This document shows, piece after piece, positions 44,770-55,489 of a stretch of 64,000 nucleotides of DNA. The position numbers were made by a program, and so were the translations under genes. The number at the start of each line of letters is the position of its first letter. Position 1 is the first letter of the stretch. The DNA comes from Fusarium oxysporum f. sp. lycopersici 4287. Taxonomy: Eukaryota; Ascomycota; Sordariomycetes; Hypocreales; Nectriaceae. The DNA is taken from positions 1,075,846-1,139,845 of the forward strand of contig NC_030999.1 of NCBI RefSeq assembly GCF_000149955.1, in the 5' to 3' direction. A model generated the notes under the pieces. That model ran no database searches. It saw nothing but the letters and a program-made list of their open reading frames with translations, and was not told the DNA's origin.

Positions 44770-46435
44770 ATGAAGGACGCGTGGCCCTCAGGTTCTCGGA
44801 AACGAAAGGTAGGTCACTGCCAGATCTTAGAAATTGTGGTAGCTCCAGCTGAAGCATTTAGTCGCGGGCCCCAAACCGTTCAACGCCGGGCCCACAATCC
44901 TCGACTTGCATTCCAGCTGGCCATGAACAAGAGCTACAGTCAAAAGCGGTAGAGAGTACAATATTTGTAAACCCTTTCCCAAAAGCGCAGCGAGCAGATG
45001 AACCATCAGTTCTAGCAGAATCGTCTCCGAACCCACCCAGCAGCGAATTCGTCCATCTATCTCACTCTGCCATCCATTCTCCCAAGTCCTTGCAACAAGA
45101 CTCGCAGAATCAAACGGCAGGCATGGAGCTTAGCAAGCAGCATTCTACGGAAGTGGCACACAATGGACCTGCAAAAAGTCCCAGTGAAAGGCGACGGATA
45201 GTAACGATCAAGGTTCCCCAAAGGAATAACGGTAACGGAGGTTCAGGAGACCGTAAGTGGGATATTCCATCAGTTTTACACTAGCCACTAACAGTTTGCT
45301 CGACAGGTATTGCTTCGCAGCAAGAAAAAGCACCACCCCGTACCAAGGAGTTGGATACTCTGTCACGGGAGCCTATTCAAAATTCAGGAACGAATAACCT
45401 CAATAGAATGACGACATACGAAACAACACTTGGCACGGAACATATCAGTTCGTCGCCCTCTACGTCCTCTCAACTGAAACAGAATGTAGACGTTATAGCA
45501 AAGACAAAACTGGCTACAATTCAGATGAAAGGCAAGCCAATTTGCTCTTTTTGCCACAAAGAATGCTCAGATATGGATTCGTTTCGCGAACATGTACGTG
45601 TCTGGTGTCAGTACGGGCCAGATCTTAGAGTCACCGAAAGTTATGTTCCACTGCCCTCATTTCAGGAGACGACAGCCGACCGCACACGTTATCATTCACA
45701 CTACCTCTCCGACGAACAACCTCCACCTGAAGGTATGATCAGGTATGCTGAACAGCCTCTGAATCTCCAAGGATATTTTGAACACCACGAAACCCCAATC
45801 TCAGATAGCGTAAGGGAGGCAGACAACGATTCACTGGTATATGGAGCGGACACCCAATGCATCCCTTTCAAGGTGATCTTTTTCCCATCTTGCCAACGGT
45901 GCCGCGTTCTTGGAAAGGATTGCAATGGCGAGACTCCTTGTGATAATTGTACCAGTAGGTGTTTGACAACAGCCCCAGAGTTCATGTTTCTGATGCTCAT
46001 TAGGTATCGGCAAGGGCTGCAAATATAACATCGATCGCGAGGTTGACGGCAGGGGGATGGAGAAGCGGAGATTCTTCGAAGCTTGCAATCAGTGTCTGGA
46101 CAGTAAAATAAGTTGCAATGGCGATGGCAAATATCCTTGCGGTGGCTGCATTGGTACGTGCTCAACTAAAACCTCAGAGTTTATATTTCTAACGGTCAGT
46201 AGATGGGAAGAAGAAGTGCATTTATAGCGTCGAAGCCATGATAGACGCCGACCTAGCAATGGAAAATATAGCTCTCCTTTCCCAGCGAGTCAAAGAACTG
46301 GAACTAGCGACCCAGCGTGGCTTGATTGCCTTTATATCGAAATCATGTTCCGGCGTTAGACGGGGTATCGCGAAATTCTACGGAGGAATCTCAAAAGCGC
46401 CGCGTTACGGGAAACAGAAACGTAGGCTGTATTGA
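44770..46435 (+). CDS. Zinc-finger protein with two tandem Zn2Cys6 clusters
   Basis: Exons 44770-44808, 44862-45252, 45307-45954, 46004-46153 and 46203-46435 join in phase to 486 residues (introns 49-54 bp). The start is the first ATG of an upstream-open frame, so an earlier exon is possible. A C2H2/C2HC-like finger (CSFC at 223-226, H239, C244) is followed by a disordered linker and two consecutive binuclear clusters: C339, C342, C349, C355, C358, C365 (spacing 2-6-5-2-6) and C387, C390, C397, C405, C408, C415 (2-6-7-2-6). Each cluster is split by an intron at the same place, after its fifth cysteine, which suggests exon-level duplication. A coiled-coil-like helix (IALLSQRVKELELATQ) follows. 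A nuclear DNA-binding role is likely; the middle homology region of standard GAL4 factors is absent. Confidence 0.75.
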
Positions 46436-48058
46436 GACATAGTTTTACCATTTTCTTTTCTTTTTAAGCGCAATTATAGAGAAAGTACGACGTAATGTAT
46501 AAGGTGTGTTTTTGACCTGTTACTTGGGCTTTAACGTAGCCGACAGATGTAAAGTGAGGCATGCGCCTGATGCATTACTCGCAGGCCAGCGTTGCCCATG
46601 AAATGTCTTACGATGGAAGTCGTATCACCACCTACAGTTTTGTGAGGCTGATATGAGACTTTCACTTTATGGTCTCACTTGTCTCTGGGACTGCCCCCAC
46701 GTACCCTAAGCCAACTATGATAACACTATTGAACATACTTGCTTTTATCAAGACATCAGGCCAAGTCGTAGGCATCTCTTATTCAGCCCTCCATGGACCA
46801 TAACCTCGCCTCAAAGTTTCAGATGACGGTCAGCTGCCGATGGAAATGGGAGTTTGCCAGCCCTCCTTCGTGGCCTTGAGGAGTATCAACTGAGCCAATC
46901 GGGAACATAGCTCGATTTGACTGGCCTGGAGACAACATCAAGAAGCAAGCCGCCACGGATATGTCTCAGGTCAGTTCCAAGACATCGTCAACCCCATCCA
47001 GCCGATCAGAGGTCTCCATTAACGTTCCTTTTGTGACTTAAGTTACATGTAATGTATCGCTTTTACCCCTGCATGATTATCTAATTCTGCATCCTCAACC
47101 ATCAAGGCTAGGCATGCGCGTGCTAGCTTTATGGATTGATCTGCCTTGTCACAGTCCAGGGTCAGCAGAAGCCCCTAAACCTGCGGAAGAGCCTCGGGCC
47201 TGCGTCTCTCAGATGGTGCACCAAGCGTTGTTGCATCACAAGGGTGGTTGCGAAATGGAAAGGTGGGTCGCTGGCCATTTTTGATCACCCTGTTCCGTAC
47301 TGAGTGTCCGGCCGTTCCTGGTGGCAAGACTTGAAGACATCAAAACTTGAAGCCTTGCTCAGTCCATGTTGAGATGCGGCAAACCAAGTCGGTAAATACA
47401 TGATAACAAAAAAAAAGTGGTTAGCCATCAAAAGTAATGATCTCAATTAAGGTGTAAGCTATGGGATCGAAATGTGTTCTTATGGCTGATCATTGATGTG
47501 CAAACATGCTTGTTCTGCTCGAGGCATAGAAGCTTCTTCACGAGCGAAGCGGATAGGTGAGGCGTGCCGGAGCAAAATAAGAAACACCTTGAAGACTTTC
47601 TACTTGGTTCGCTCACAGTCGAGGCTCAACTTAGTATCTGTCTCTGCCAGCTTTGAAGTGAGGCTTGAAGCTCTATACCAGAATGTGATGAGAGCGGCTT
47701 AATTTTATCCTGCATCCTGTTTCACAATAATGGTTTCAGACACACAGCCGTGCGATTATCATCACTTCGTCCTTGTCTCAGGAGTCAGTGTGCGTAATTA
47801 AGCCCTGGTCTGCTTGTGATGCGTAAGCGATCAGGCTGCCTACATAAAGGGAAAAACAACCGCGCTTCCATTTTGCGGTCGCTCCTTCTCACTTTTATCA
47901 CATACGTCAAAGAAAGGCAATTTTCATTACGATATCGCATATACTCCAAAACCCATCGCTGAGCGTTTTCCGTTGCTTGATAGGATAAAGACGTACCTAT
48001 CCAACTGGCTAGTCTAAACCCTCCACGACGAGCAAAGCAATCCCCGAACGTCCAGAAG
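46436..48058. other. Intergenic, no gene recognised
   Basis: About 1.6 kb with only short frames. Confidence 0.5.
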
Positions 48059-48610
48059 ATGGGAGGCCATTCGATGTCAGCGTCAGAACGAACCCGGCTC
48101 ATTATTCATTTCATCCAGAATGAGCTTGCAAAATGCCAGCAACTTCAGACCTCCTATGAAAATGCCATCACATCCCAGCTTGATGAACCTCCTCTCATCA
48201 GCAATTGGGTGAGCGGCCAGAAGACGGGGGGCGATTCGTTACTACCATCAGAACGAAACCTGCTCTTAATTGCGTTGTTCAAGAAGTGGCTCACAAAATT
48301 TCATCAGCTTCAATCCTCGAAGGAAGCTCCGCTACATCCATCGACCTCTGGACCACACAACCCAAACACCATTGAGATGGAAAATACGCATTTTCAGAAC
48401 CAGATGGAGTTTTCATTTGAGCTTTTCGAGTTATATGGTCGCCGTTTAAGCAAGTATCTGATGGAGAGCTGGTATCAACGTAATGAGGTGATTTCCACAC
48501 AGTCAAATGACATTCGAGTGACTGAAAAGGCAGTCGATGGTGAGGGCGAGGTTCCGCAGTCCCTGTTTACCTTGCTCATTGGTTTGAGCGGCAATGGGCG
48601 AAATAGCTAG
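48059..48610 (+). CDS. Hypothetical protein with internal duplication
   Basis: A 183-residue single-exon frame from ATG 48059. Two segments align with each other: SERTRLIIHFIQNELAKCQQ (residues 9-28) and SERNLLLIALFKKWLTKFHQ (66-85), both then LQ(T/S)S, which indicates an internal repeat of an amphipathic helix. The rest is polar and helical. No family recognised. It lies between the two long direct copies of the dispersed repeat (copies 3 and 4). Confidence 0.45.
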   Translation: MGGHSMSASERTRLIIHFIQNELAKCQQLQTSYENAITSQLDEPPLISNWVSGQKTGGDSLLPSERNLLLIALFKKWLTKFHQLQSSKEAPLHPSTSGPHNPNTIEMENTHFQNQMEFSFELFELYGRRLSKYLMESWYQRNEVISTQSNDIRVTEKAVDGEGEVPQSLFTLLIGLSGNGRNS

Positions 48611-49189
48611 CTGTTCTGATTGAGCTAATACCGGTGTTTCATCCTGTGGACCTGGTGCATGGTGAGCGAACGGCGGGACGTCGAAAAACAGAGAAGCTAT
48701 TAGTCTTTTCCTTTATCAATAGATGTCTTGCCTATGAAAATTTGCTCTATTAATTCATTCACTTCAATTACTCGTCTATCAAAATTCCCACTAGACAGCA
48801 TTGCACCGGTGGTATTATACAATCAACCTACAGTCCATGTCTGGCGTGTTGATTCCTCATCAGTATCGACTTCGCTGTTGGTGTTTGGGTCGCGATGTAT
48901 ATTTCAGCTAATGGGGCGTAATATCTTTATAGTAAGCTATGGTAGATTGATTAGAAAGGGAAGAGAAATCACAGACGTCCGACCAGAAGCGGGAAAATAT
49001 CAGACAGAAGCCAACCACGCAGGCTGCACTAGGGTAAGTAAAGGTAAAAGACACCGCATCGCCACCATTAATGCCGAGGTTTTGCTCACTTTCGATAGGC
49101 TTGATAGCGAGGATGAGAATAAAAATGCTGTAAAATACCTATTTGCATATAGCCGATACAAGAACTAAATGATGAGATGTAAGCTTTTT
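48611..49189. other. Intergenic
   Basis: A 146-codon frame at 48728-49168 starts at a non-ATG codon and has no domain; not supported as a gene. Confidence 0.4.
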
Positions 49190-49870
49190 ACGAAAAAATG
49201 CCGCCGCTGTGGATGGGGATGCCGCACGAACCAGGGTCCATCCGTCTCACCTTGGGTGAAGCTTGTGCCCCACTACCGGCAACTGGAACAGGTTCCGCCC
49301 AACGACCTGCTAGTTGAAGCGGGCGACCTACCAACAGCGAGCGTCTGTACGCACTAGTTTCGGCTCGGGCCAAAGCACTTTTCAACGTCCAGGTGCCCTT
49401 GTCCCTGTGATTCCGCGGATGGTTTTTGGCGAGGCTGGCTCCTTGATCTGCGGCCTCATGTCCACGCAGAGATTCATGTTTTCTCACCTGTCGAGACAAC
49501 GAGACATGGTGGCCCTGTCTGGGGCTACAGAGTGGAGTTTGTAGGCATGGATCGAGATGCAGCTTCACGTGTACAATCAACAAAATACGTTCCACAATGT
49601 GATCTAGCACAAAACCGGAGTCTGAGCCTGAGCCCAAGGGAGGGTAAGGGCATAATATCCACGAGGCTCCATGAGATGCACAGAAAAACCAGATAAGTCC
49701 CGTTAATAGCTAAAGTCATCATCATCTATACGATTCTCATCGGCTAGGCGCACGCACAAGTCTAAAGAATAGCGATAAATGACCATGGTCCTTGAGCAAG
49801 CAGGGCTGCGGGTTGGGTTAGGGTTTATATATGGATGAAGCCTAGCCCGCCATTTGGATTGTTTTTTCTC
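49190..49870 (+). repeat. Dispersed promoter-proximal repeat, copy 4
   Basis: Aligns with copy 3 along most of its length and with copy 2 in the block 49400-49526. It ends about 380 bp before the ATG of the C2H2 gene. Confidence 0.7.
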
Positions 49871-50246
49871 CGTTGGAGCTTGAGAGCCATTTCAATTCCC
49901 GAACTGTGGCAGGCAGACCGACTGAAGAGTTCGCAGGCACTTTGTGTCTTTAGATTCTTGAGGCTCTGATTAATTGTGCCATAACTCGATACCACTTAAG
50001 CTGCCAGAGATCGAACCGCGCCTGCGGCCCGTTATACTTTAATCAGAGGCCAGGTTTACGCCTTGGCCTTTCATTTCCTCCCTAGGCGACATCCAGTCCA
50101 TCAATTCTTCGCTCTTCACAACCGAGCGCCCGTTGGAAGCTTCTTGCCGCCACAACACAAGTGAACGTCTTACCAACTACAATTCCCATCTCTGGATGCA
50201 TCATTACGCAATGTCGCGAAGGCACATCAAAGTGTAGTGGTTTATC
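49871..50246. other. Promoter region of the C2H2 gene
   Basis: No gene seen. Confidence 0.5.
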
Positions 50247-53130
50247 ATGGAACCCGCAGAGGCGATCAGAAGCGAATCTACTGCTAGTCGCGGCTGGCCA
50301 TCATACCAAAAGGTTTGTTGGTCAAATTCATTTTTGGCTGTACCGATTTATTAACTTCTGCTACAGAGCCTTACTTCGAAATATCATCAAGTAGAGGCTC
50401 ACTATCCTCAACATACTGATACAGGACCATTCGCTTGTTATTTTCCTGATGGCGGGAAGCATTGCAGCTCCCTAGACGCCTTGAATGAGCGCTTTACAGA
50501 ACACCAGTATAAATTCTCTCACCCTGGCTATTCCAAGATGTACGCCTCGAAGTACCATTGGATTCATCACGTACTAACTCATGCTTCAGTTTTGCGAGAA
50601 CAGACGCTATGGAAAGTCATTTACGGCCGAACCAGAAGGTAATGAGCCCTAACGGCATCGACGACTGCTTTTTGGCCGCTGGCGATGATAAGTCTCCTTC
50701 CACGTCCCAGCACTCCCCGATGGCTGGGTTGCCACTCGAGACACTGTCCACAGGCCAAGATGCCTCAAACGAGCTCCTGCATCTCGGCTCTCCCAATGTG
50801 CCAATGACAAATTCTCCTGAGCTGTTTGCTCAACGGTGTTCGGCAGAGAGCACGGCTATAAACGCCATTTACGGTAAGCATGACAGGTCATTATATTCAC
50901 CCAGCTTACGAGCGTTCGCTCTGCAGACACTGGTAACCGTCTATATAAATGCGAGTGGCCGGGTTGCGAAAAGACATTTACTCAAAAGAAGAGCCTGAGA
51001 GTCCACGCAAAAACCTGTCGTTTCCAATTCCCAATATTTGTCCCAAGTGATACCATCAGCGGGTTAGGTGTCGAAGGGTGGCATGATAGCGCAACGGTCA
51101 GACATTGGAAAAATTACCGGTTATCATAACTAACACGTTTAGGGTCGCGATGAAGTTCCATCTCCAGCACAACGACCCCTGTATTCGAACTTGAATATTC
51201 CCTGTGTTGCCGCGCCGATTGGAAAGTTCCATTCGCCATGGGTCGGCTCCCAATCGGTTGAACCATCCACCGAAAATGGCACAGCCATGCAACATTCACT
51301 ATCACCCGAGAGGAAACACCAAAGTAGGAGTCCGCCTACATCAAATCTTGAGACGTCCATTGTTGACCCTGGCGATTTAGCTTACCAGTATACCGGATAC
51401 GAGGGCCACTGCCAAAGAATCTTACCAAACCGCTGGTTAGCTGCCGACTTGCCTCACTCGCTGGACGAGACGCCATATAAGAGACGCGATAGCTCCCAAA
51501 ACGCTAATTTGGAGGCTGCAAGAGCAGCCATTACCATGCCGATCAATGGAAGAAATGGCGAGTTTATTTGCCTTTACTGCCAAGCACACTACCGGGAAGA
51601 CACTAGATATGAACGTCATGTGCTAGGTGAGTACAGTAGGTGGTTGGCATTATACTTGTTGTTGATGTTTACTCTTTAGACTGTTTTACCGACCAAAATT
51701 GGTATGGTGATGACAACTACCAGTTTCTTGGCCAGGCTGCTCCTGAGAGACTTGTACATGCGGACAGGACATTGAGTATTCCGTCACCACAATTTCGTAC
51801 TGAATCACCAACGTTACAAGTAAGCGCCACTAGCCCGGTGAGAACCGTACCTTGGCACCAACGCGCGACTATCAGAGCTTGAAACAGCTTACAGCAGCTA
51901 CAGCTAACACACCACATTTAGGACTCTTCTGTGCCTCAACCTCAACAACAATTTCACCTTGATCAAAAACCATATGCTTTATCAGCCACAGAAGGCGCCG
52001 CTGCGACTCCGATTAGAATAAATGGGAAATACCCTTACCCCTTTTGCCCATTAGAGGCCAAGAAAGAGGCACAGTATAAAACTCATTTACGAACACGTAA
52101 GCAGGTTAGGTCAATGGATTCATACTGATCACTGACATTTCCTCCACAGACACTGGTGAACGTCCGTTCAAATGCAGGAGGGAAGGTTGCGGCAAGTCAT
52201 TTGCTCGACCGGACAGCCTGAAGCGTCACAAAAAGACATGCAGGCATAGAAAACAGGAAGTCTTGTCCTTACCCCAGCATCCTGCGGGATCGCCAGTATC
52301 GGATACAAGCAATACCATCGGCAATGTAAGCAGCGTAGCGTGGCATGATAGCGCAGCGCTCCGACCTTGGGAAAACTGCCAAAGATCACAACTGACTTGC
52401 TTAGGGTCCTTCTAAGCTTTCACCTCAAGCACGAGCTTCCCCAGATTCTAAACGACGTTCTCCGCAGAACAGTTCGACCCTGCGTGTGCCGTTAGTCCAT
52501 AGTGAATGCGACACAGGACGAATCGAGGATGTGATAGACGTGTGCCTTGTACGAGAATCGGACTGTCAAGAACACAAGTCGTCGACGGGTCACGTTGATG
52601 ATGCCGTTGCCAATGCGGATACCGACCAGCAAGAGCAACTCAACGAGCACCCCGATGCATCCACCAACACTGGCTGCGGCCATGCCGAGACAGACAACAG
52701 GACTACCCTTGGCTACGAGACCATTCTCAGTATCACGCTTGATCGCAATATTCAACAGTTAACACCACTGCAAAGCACAAACCCTCAAGTTCAAATTCGT
52801 CTAAATCGTATCCGCGACTACTACCTACAGCGGGACATCGAACATGCACAAGAGGCTGAATCCTGCGATATGGGATCTCATAAAGCGAAGCAAAGTGATG
52901 TAAAACAGAGAACAGGGTCAATCACGAAGAGCACCATATCGCAGGCCGAGGACAATAATGTGCAGTCCAAGATTTCCAAATTGAAGATGATACTGCCGGA
53001 ATTAGAGGAGGTGGATCTGAGTAAGGTCCCGGAGGATGAGGTCGATTACGTGCTAGATGTGTTAAGAACTGTAGCTGAAATTATATACATGCCCACAATA
53101 GCGCAGTCTTCAAGCATATGTGGGAGGTAA
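50247..53130 (+). CDS. Multi-finger C2H2 protein with internal duplication
   Basis: Nine exons (50247-50312, 50367-50539, 50590-50873, 50927-51096, 51143-51626, 51680-51819, 51922-52096, 52150-52325, 52405-53130) keep one frame and give 797 residues. Zinc-finger elements: KCEWPGCEKTFTQ with KSLRVHAKTC (C183, C188, H201, C205), FICLYCQAHYREDTRYERH (C374, C377, H390), a finger with its first Cys replaced by Tyr (YPYPFCPLEAKKEAQYKTH) and KCREGC-type KCRREGCGKSFARPDSLKRH ending in C528. The first and last C2HC fingers and the introns after them are duplicates of each other at DNA level (about 51045-51145 and 52300-52410). The last exon is a long acidic helix-rich region with LKMILPELEEVDLSKVP. 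Likely a nuclear DNA-binding protein. Confidence 0.75.
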
Positions 53131-53744
53131 CGGTACAAGCGACGGATTGACAGAGAAATACACTGACTATCGGCTCCTTGGAATCATTTGGGGGGGTTTC
53201 CGGACATCCAAATGACAATGCGTGTCTTGTTGGGAAGTCTCTCGATCATGCCAAGGGGGAAGAGGGGGCAGCATGGTACTCCTAGGCCCTACAAAAGGCA
53301 TTGATCGTCCTCCCTACAACAAGATGCCGACTCGTGCGTCGAATCCAGCTACGAATGATGTTTCTTGTCACAGACGTGGTTGCAATCAATTCACGGGCCA
53401 ATATCATCGCCGAAAGGGGTGATGAAACGAAGCTAATCGATGCAGGAGATGACATCGTGGGTTTATCAGGATTGCTCCTGGAAAATAAAAGAGTAGCATG
53501 CATGATAGGATTAAATTACAGCTTACAGTCTCGTCCACTCTCTCGGGCTGACTCACACGTCGTTGACGCCCAACCTCCTGCACGAAAGCCTAAGATGCCA
53601 ATGTCAAGTCAGGATGCAGACTCAATCGAATCTCGAACTGGAACCTGCCCTTGAGGTCATGCTGTTTTTTCGTTTTTTCATTTGGGATTGGCGAGCACAT
53701 ACAAGCATATATATATCAAAGTTGGGACTAAGATCAAACCAGCT
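53131..53744. other. Intergenic
   Basis: Overlapping short frames at 53222-53654 without domains; nothing supported. Confidence 0.45.
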
Positions 53745-54582
53745 TTACTGGCTCGGAATGAACTGACTGCGAAGACGAGTACTAAATGGAATGATATCGT
53801 ATGGTTCTTCGCATTCACCGCATTTGCGACCATTGTCCGCCTTCATCGTCAATTCGATCTCGCAATGCATACAGCGCACATGCTCACAAGGCAGAGTTCC
53901 ATACAAATCCCCTCCAGGATGACCAACGGGGCAGCCAGGTGAATCCCCCTTGGTGACCCATTCTGATCGCTTGCAGTTCCGTTTGATCATTCGATGGACT
54001 ATCTCCAACTGAATGCGCTTCATACAGTCATAGACCGCAGAGGAAATCTTTTGCTGAATTTCCTGCGCGAATGGCTTGTCATCTGATGACTCGGGTTGAT
54101 TAAGGCAATGGACGAGAAGCGGTTCATGGTTTTTCGACTGAAACTGGTAGCAGTAATGAAGACCCAGCTCTTTGCGTAAGATCCTGTGATTGCTGTTAGT
54201 TCATGACCTCTGTTATGTTGAAAGCTGTCGTCAAATGGCTGTGCACTTACTCAAAAAGGTGTCCATACATCAGTTGTGGCGTCGGGGAAGGGCCCTGAGG
54301 CAAGTACCAGCTTTCGAACCCGGGCTTCAAATAGAATTGAAAGGAGAAACGCAAGATACCGCCATGCCGCAGATATATGCTATGATCCTCTTGCCATGGA
54401 GTGGGTTCGGAAACCTCTTGAGGAAGATTAACTCCTTTGCATACTGGCGCCTTCTCCGCGCGACCTAAATGTTTCCTCAACTCACACCAGAGGCAAAACG
54501 TTCTCTCCGATTTATGCGCATCGCGAGCAGCCCTCCACACGTTACGCCAATAGCGACGTCGACGTGCGTATCTGTTCTCCAT
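53745..54582 (-). CDS. Cysteine-rich (zinc-ribbon/RING-like) hypothetical protein
   Basis: Exons 54251-54582 (ATG at 54580-54582) and 53745-54183 join in phase across a 67-bp intron with a CTAAC branch point, giving 256 residues. The N-terminus is very basic (MENRYARRRRYWRNVWRAAR). A C-x2-C pair (CLWC) lies near residue 32, and the C-terminus holds CPVGHPGGDLYGTLPCEHVR followed by C-x2-C and C-x2-C pairs (CMHC, CGEC), an arrangement like a small RING or zinc ribbon that could bind two zinc ions. Between them is a helical region with MYGHLFEILRKELGLHYCYQ. No specific family recognised; E3-ligase activity would be a guess. Confidence 0.55.
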
Positions 54583-55083
54583 GGCAGTGAAAAGACTTCT
54601 GGGATTAGGCTCTTTGCGAGCCTATGTAAGAGCAATGCACCGAGGAATATGAGTGCTAGTTTCTTTCGGTTGAAGAATACCCGCGCAGATATGCCGAGGC
54701 CCCTGCTTGTGCCTTGGGGAGGACGGGGAAAGTCTAATGGAAGCGAATCCTGTGTTGATATGGATGGCGTACACGAGGAAAGCGAGTAGAAAAAACGAAT
54801 GCAGATAGCAGTAAGTATGAACTAGGGGACCCTTAGACTATAAATAATACCAAATGACCAGGATTGGGACTGGGCTCTGTGTGAAGATGGCGGTGAAGAA
54901 GCTCCTGGCATTGTGTGCTAGGGGCAGAGCGGCTAGAACGTACTGGACTCAGGGGGTTTCATCTGTATTCTTTTCACCGTTCGGGGAGTTGGTACGTAGA
55001 GTGTGACAAAGTGCTTGACTTGGCCAGTCAACTTTGAGGCCCTACACAGGCCTGGCACACGTTATTAAGGCAGAGATGATAGA
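54583..55083. other. Intergenic up to the hAT insertion
   Basis: Nothing supportable; the last 8 bases (55076-55083, ATGATAGA) are the left target-site duplication. Confidence 0.6.
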
Positions 55084-55101
55084 CAGTGTTGCTAATAATA
55101 T
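55084..55101 (+). repeat. Left terminal inverted repeat of the hAT element
   Basis: 18 bp, perfect inverse match to 57817-57834. Confidence 0.95.
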
Positions 55102-55489
55102 GGCAATAAAGTAGTATATTGCAATACAAACCATATGATATGGATCTTCTCATATTGTCACAATAAGATATGAGCTTTTTGATATTGTACCAATATAATA
55201 TGAGGATGTCCATATTGGCAATATATTATTTATATTGGGTTGTCGGTCCTGAAGCGAAATTGCCTCTTGATCGTGGTCTGTCTTGACTTACCCTACACCC
55301 CACGGCAGGTATACTCGGCATTTTATTGGTGAGCACGCACTTCCACTTAACACGCGTCGCTATTTATAGTTAAGCCCAGGACGCGACCACGCGTTTCTTC
55401 CGCGCGCCAAGATTGGTACGGACCATGTCGGCCATTATCATCACAGGCCATTTTCTTTACCACTATCGAGCTTGGACGGACCTACCACC

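Noticed and set aside
48728..49168. 146-codon plus-strand frame
   Set aside because: No ATG start, no domain and partly low complexity.
49805..49830. TTAGGG-like telomeric word in GGGTTGGGTTAGGGTTT
   Set aside because: Only one exact unit; not an interstitial telomere array.
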